Part shown: positions 5,253 to 5,598 of the stretch, one piece after another
Layout: each line of letters begins with the position of its first letter
Position numbering within the stretch: the first letter of the stretch is position 1
From: Proteobacteria bacterium UBA7420
Lineage (GTDB): Bacteria; Pseudomonadota; Gammaproteobacteria; Magnimaribacterales; D2472
Direction of reading: 5' to 3'
Length of the DNA: 5,598 nt
Assembly (NCBI GenBank): GCA_002469975.1
Contig: DKMG01000113.1
Span: 1 to 5,598 of the forward strand
The notes under the pieces: model-generated
The model's input: the letters and a program-made list of their open reading frames with translations, nothing else
Told to the model about the DNA's origin: nothing
Databases searched by the model: none
Translations under genes and position numbers: made by a program

Positions 5253-5598
5253 GAATCGTCATATCTGAAGATAACAATAAGTTATATAGGTCTGAGTTGC
5301 TTGCCTTTGATCCCTCAATGGAGATTATTGCACTAAATCCTCTGGATTCGAGAGATCCAGCTTGGGAAGTTGTTCCTGAATCAGATGCTTTATTTATGTG
5401 CTATCAATTCTTATTTGCAGCTAGGGATCACCCAGAAATTCACGATGCTTTATTGACCTTATCTAAGCGAATGAAGTTTATTCAAAGTGGATTTGCTGGA
5501 ATGGATTCCCCAATACTCCAAGCTATTTTAAAAATAGAAAATATTCAAATTGCTAATGCAAGTAGCGTTTATGCAATTCCAATTGCCCATTATGTTTT
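5249..5598 (+). CDS. D-isomer-specific 2-hydroxyacid dehydrogenase, N-terminal part (3' end outside window)
   Basis: The frame is open from the ATG at 5249 to the window end, giving 116 complete residues. It begins MRIVISEDNN and contains SDALFM at about 45-50, then KFIQSGFAGMDSPIL (76-90) and IANASSVYAIPIAHYV (101-116). These last two are the typical N-terminal signatures of NAD(P)-dependent D-2-hydroxyacid dehydrogenases (the W-I-Q-x-x-x-A-G-x-D and N-x-x-G/S-V-x-A-x-P-I-A-E/H patterns). Members reduce 2-oxo acids or oxidise 2-hydroxy acids. The Rossmann domain and the catalytic Arg/Glu/His lie beyond the window and cannot be checked. The ATG overlaps the synthetase stop (ATGA), so it is co-translated with the FadD3-like gene. 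I know of no such enzyme in the standard steroid pathway, so its substrate is open. Confidence 0.82.
   Translation, partial: MRIVISEDNNKLYRSELLAFDPSMEIIALNPLDSRDPAWEVVPESDALFMCYQFLFAARDHPEIHDALLTLSKRMKFIQSGFAGMDSPILQAILKIENIQIANASSVYAIPIAHYV

Overview
The window is a densely packed run of eight genes, all on the + strand. It looks like part of a steroid (sterol or bile-acid type) degradation locus from a free-living bacterium, most plausibly a proteobacterium with an AT-leaning genome. Lineage is inferred only from base composition, from good Shine-Dalgarno sites before several genes, and from gene content; nothing here fixes the genus.

Layout. Positions 1-491 hold the 3' part of a 4-hydroxy-2-oxovalerate aldolase (DmpG/MhpE/HsaF family). 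It overlaps by 4 nt a luciferase-like (LLM) flavin-dependent oxidoreductase (488-1360). A 112-nt intergenic region (1361-1472) carries a perfect 11-bp inverted repeat and a TATAAT box, and is the best promoter/operator candidate in the window. Next come a small Rieske [2Fe-2S] protein (1473-1910, TTG start) and a KshA-like non-heme iron oxygenase subunit (1927-2772). Two Lrp/AsnC-type regulators follow, overlapping by 11 nt (2799-3266 and 3256-3711). Then come a FadD3-like acyl-CoA synthetase (3708-5252, TTG start, 4-nt overlap) and the 5' part of a D-2-hydroxyacid dehydrogenase (5249 to the window end, 4-nt overlap). No gap exceeds 112 nt. I saw no tRNA, rRNA, CRISPR or insertion sequence.

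How the genes fit together. In known steroid pathways the KshA oxygenase hydroxylates C9 and leads to B-ring opening, HsaE/F/G process the dienoate released from ring A, and FadD3 activates the remaining C/D-ring propionate. Three genes here match those three roles. The tandem Lrp-type genes are the obvious local regulators.

The most unusual feature is the oxygenase. A normal KshA has a Rieske domain and a catalytic domain in one chain of roughly 380-390 residues. Here the only Rieske cluster motif is on a separate 145-residue protein. The 281-residue catalytic protein keeps a recognisable N-terminal Rieske-fold remnant from which both cluster-binding loops are missing. This suggests a heteromeric oxygenase that receives electrons from a Rieske protein in trans, possibly produced by complementary loss after duplication.
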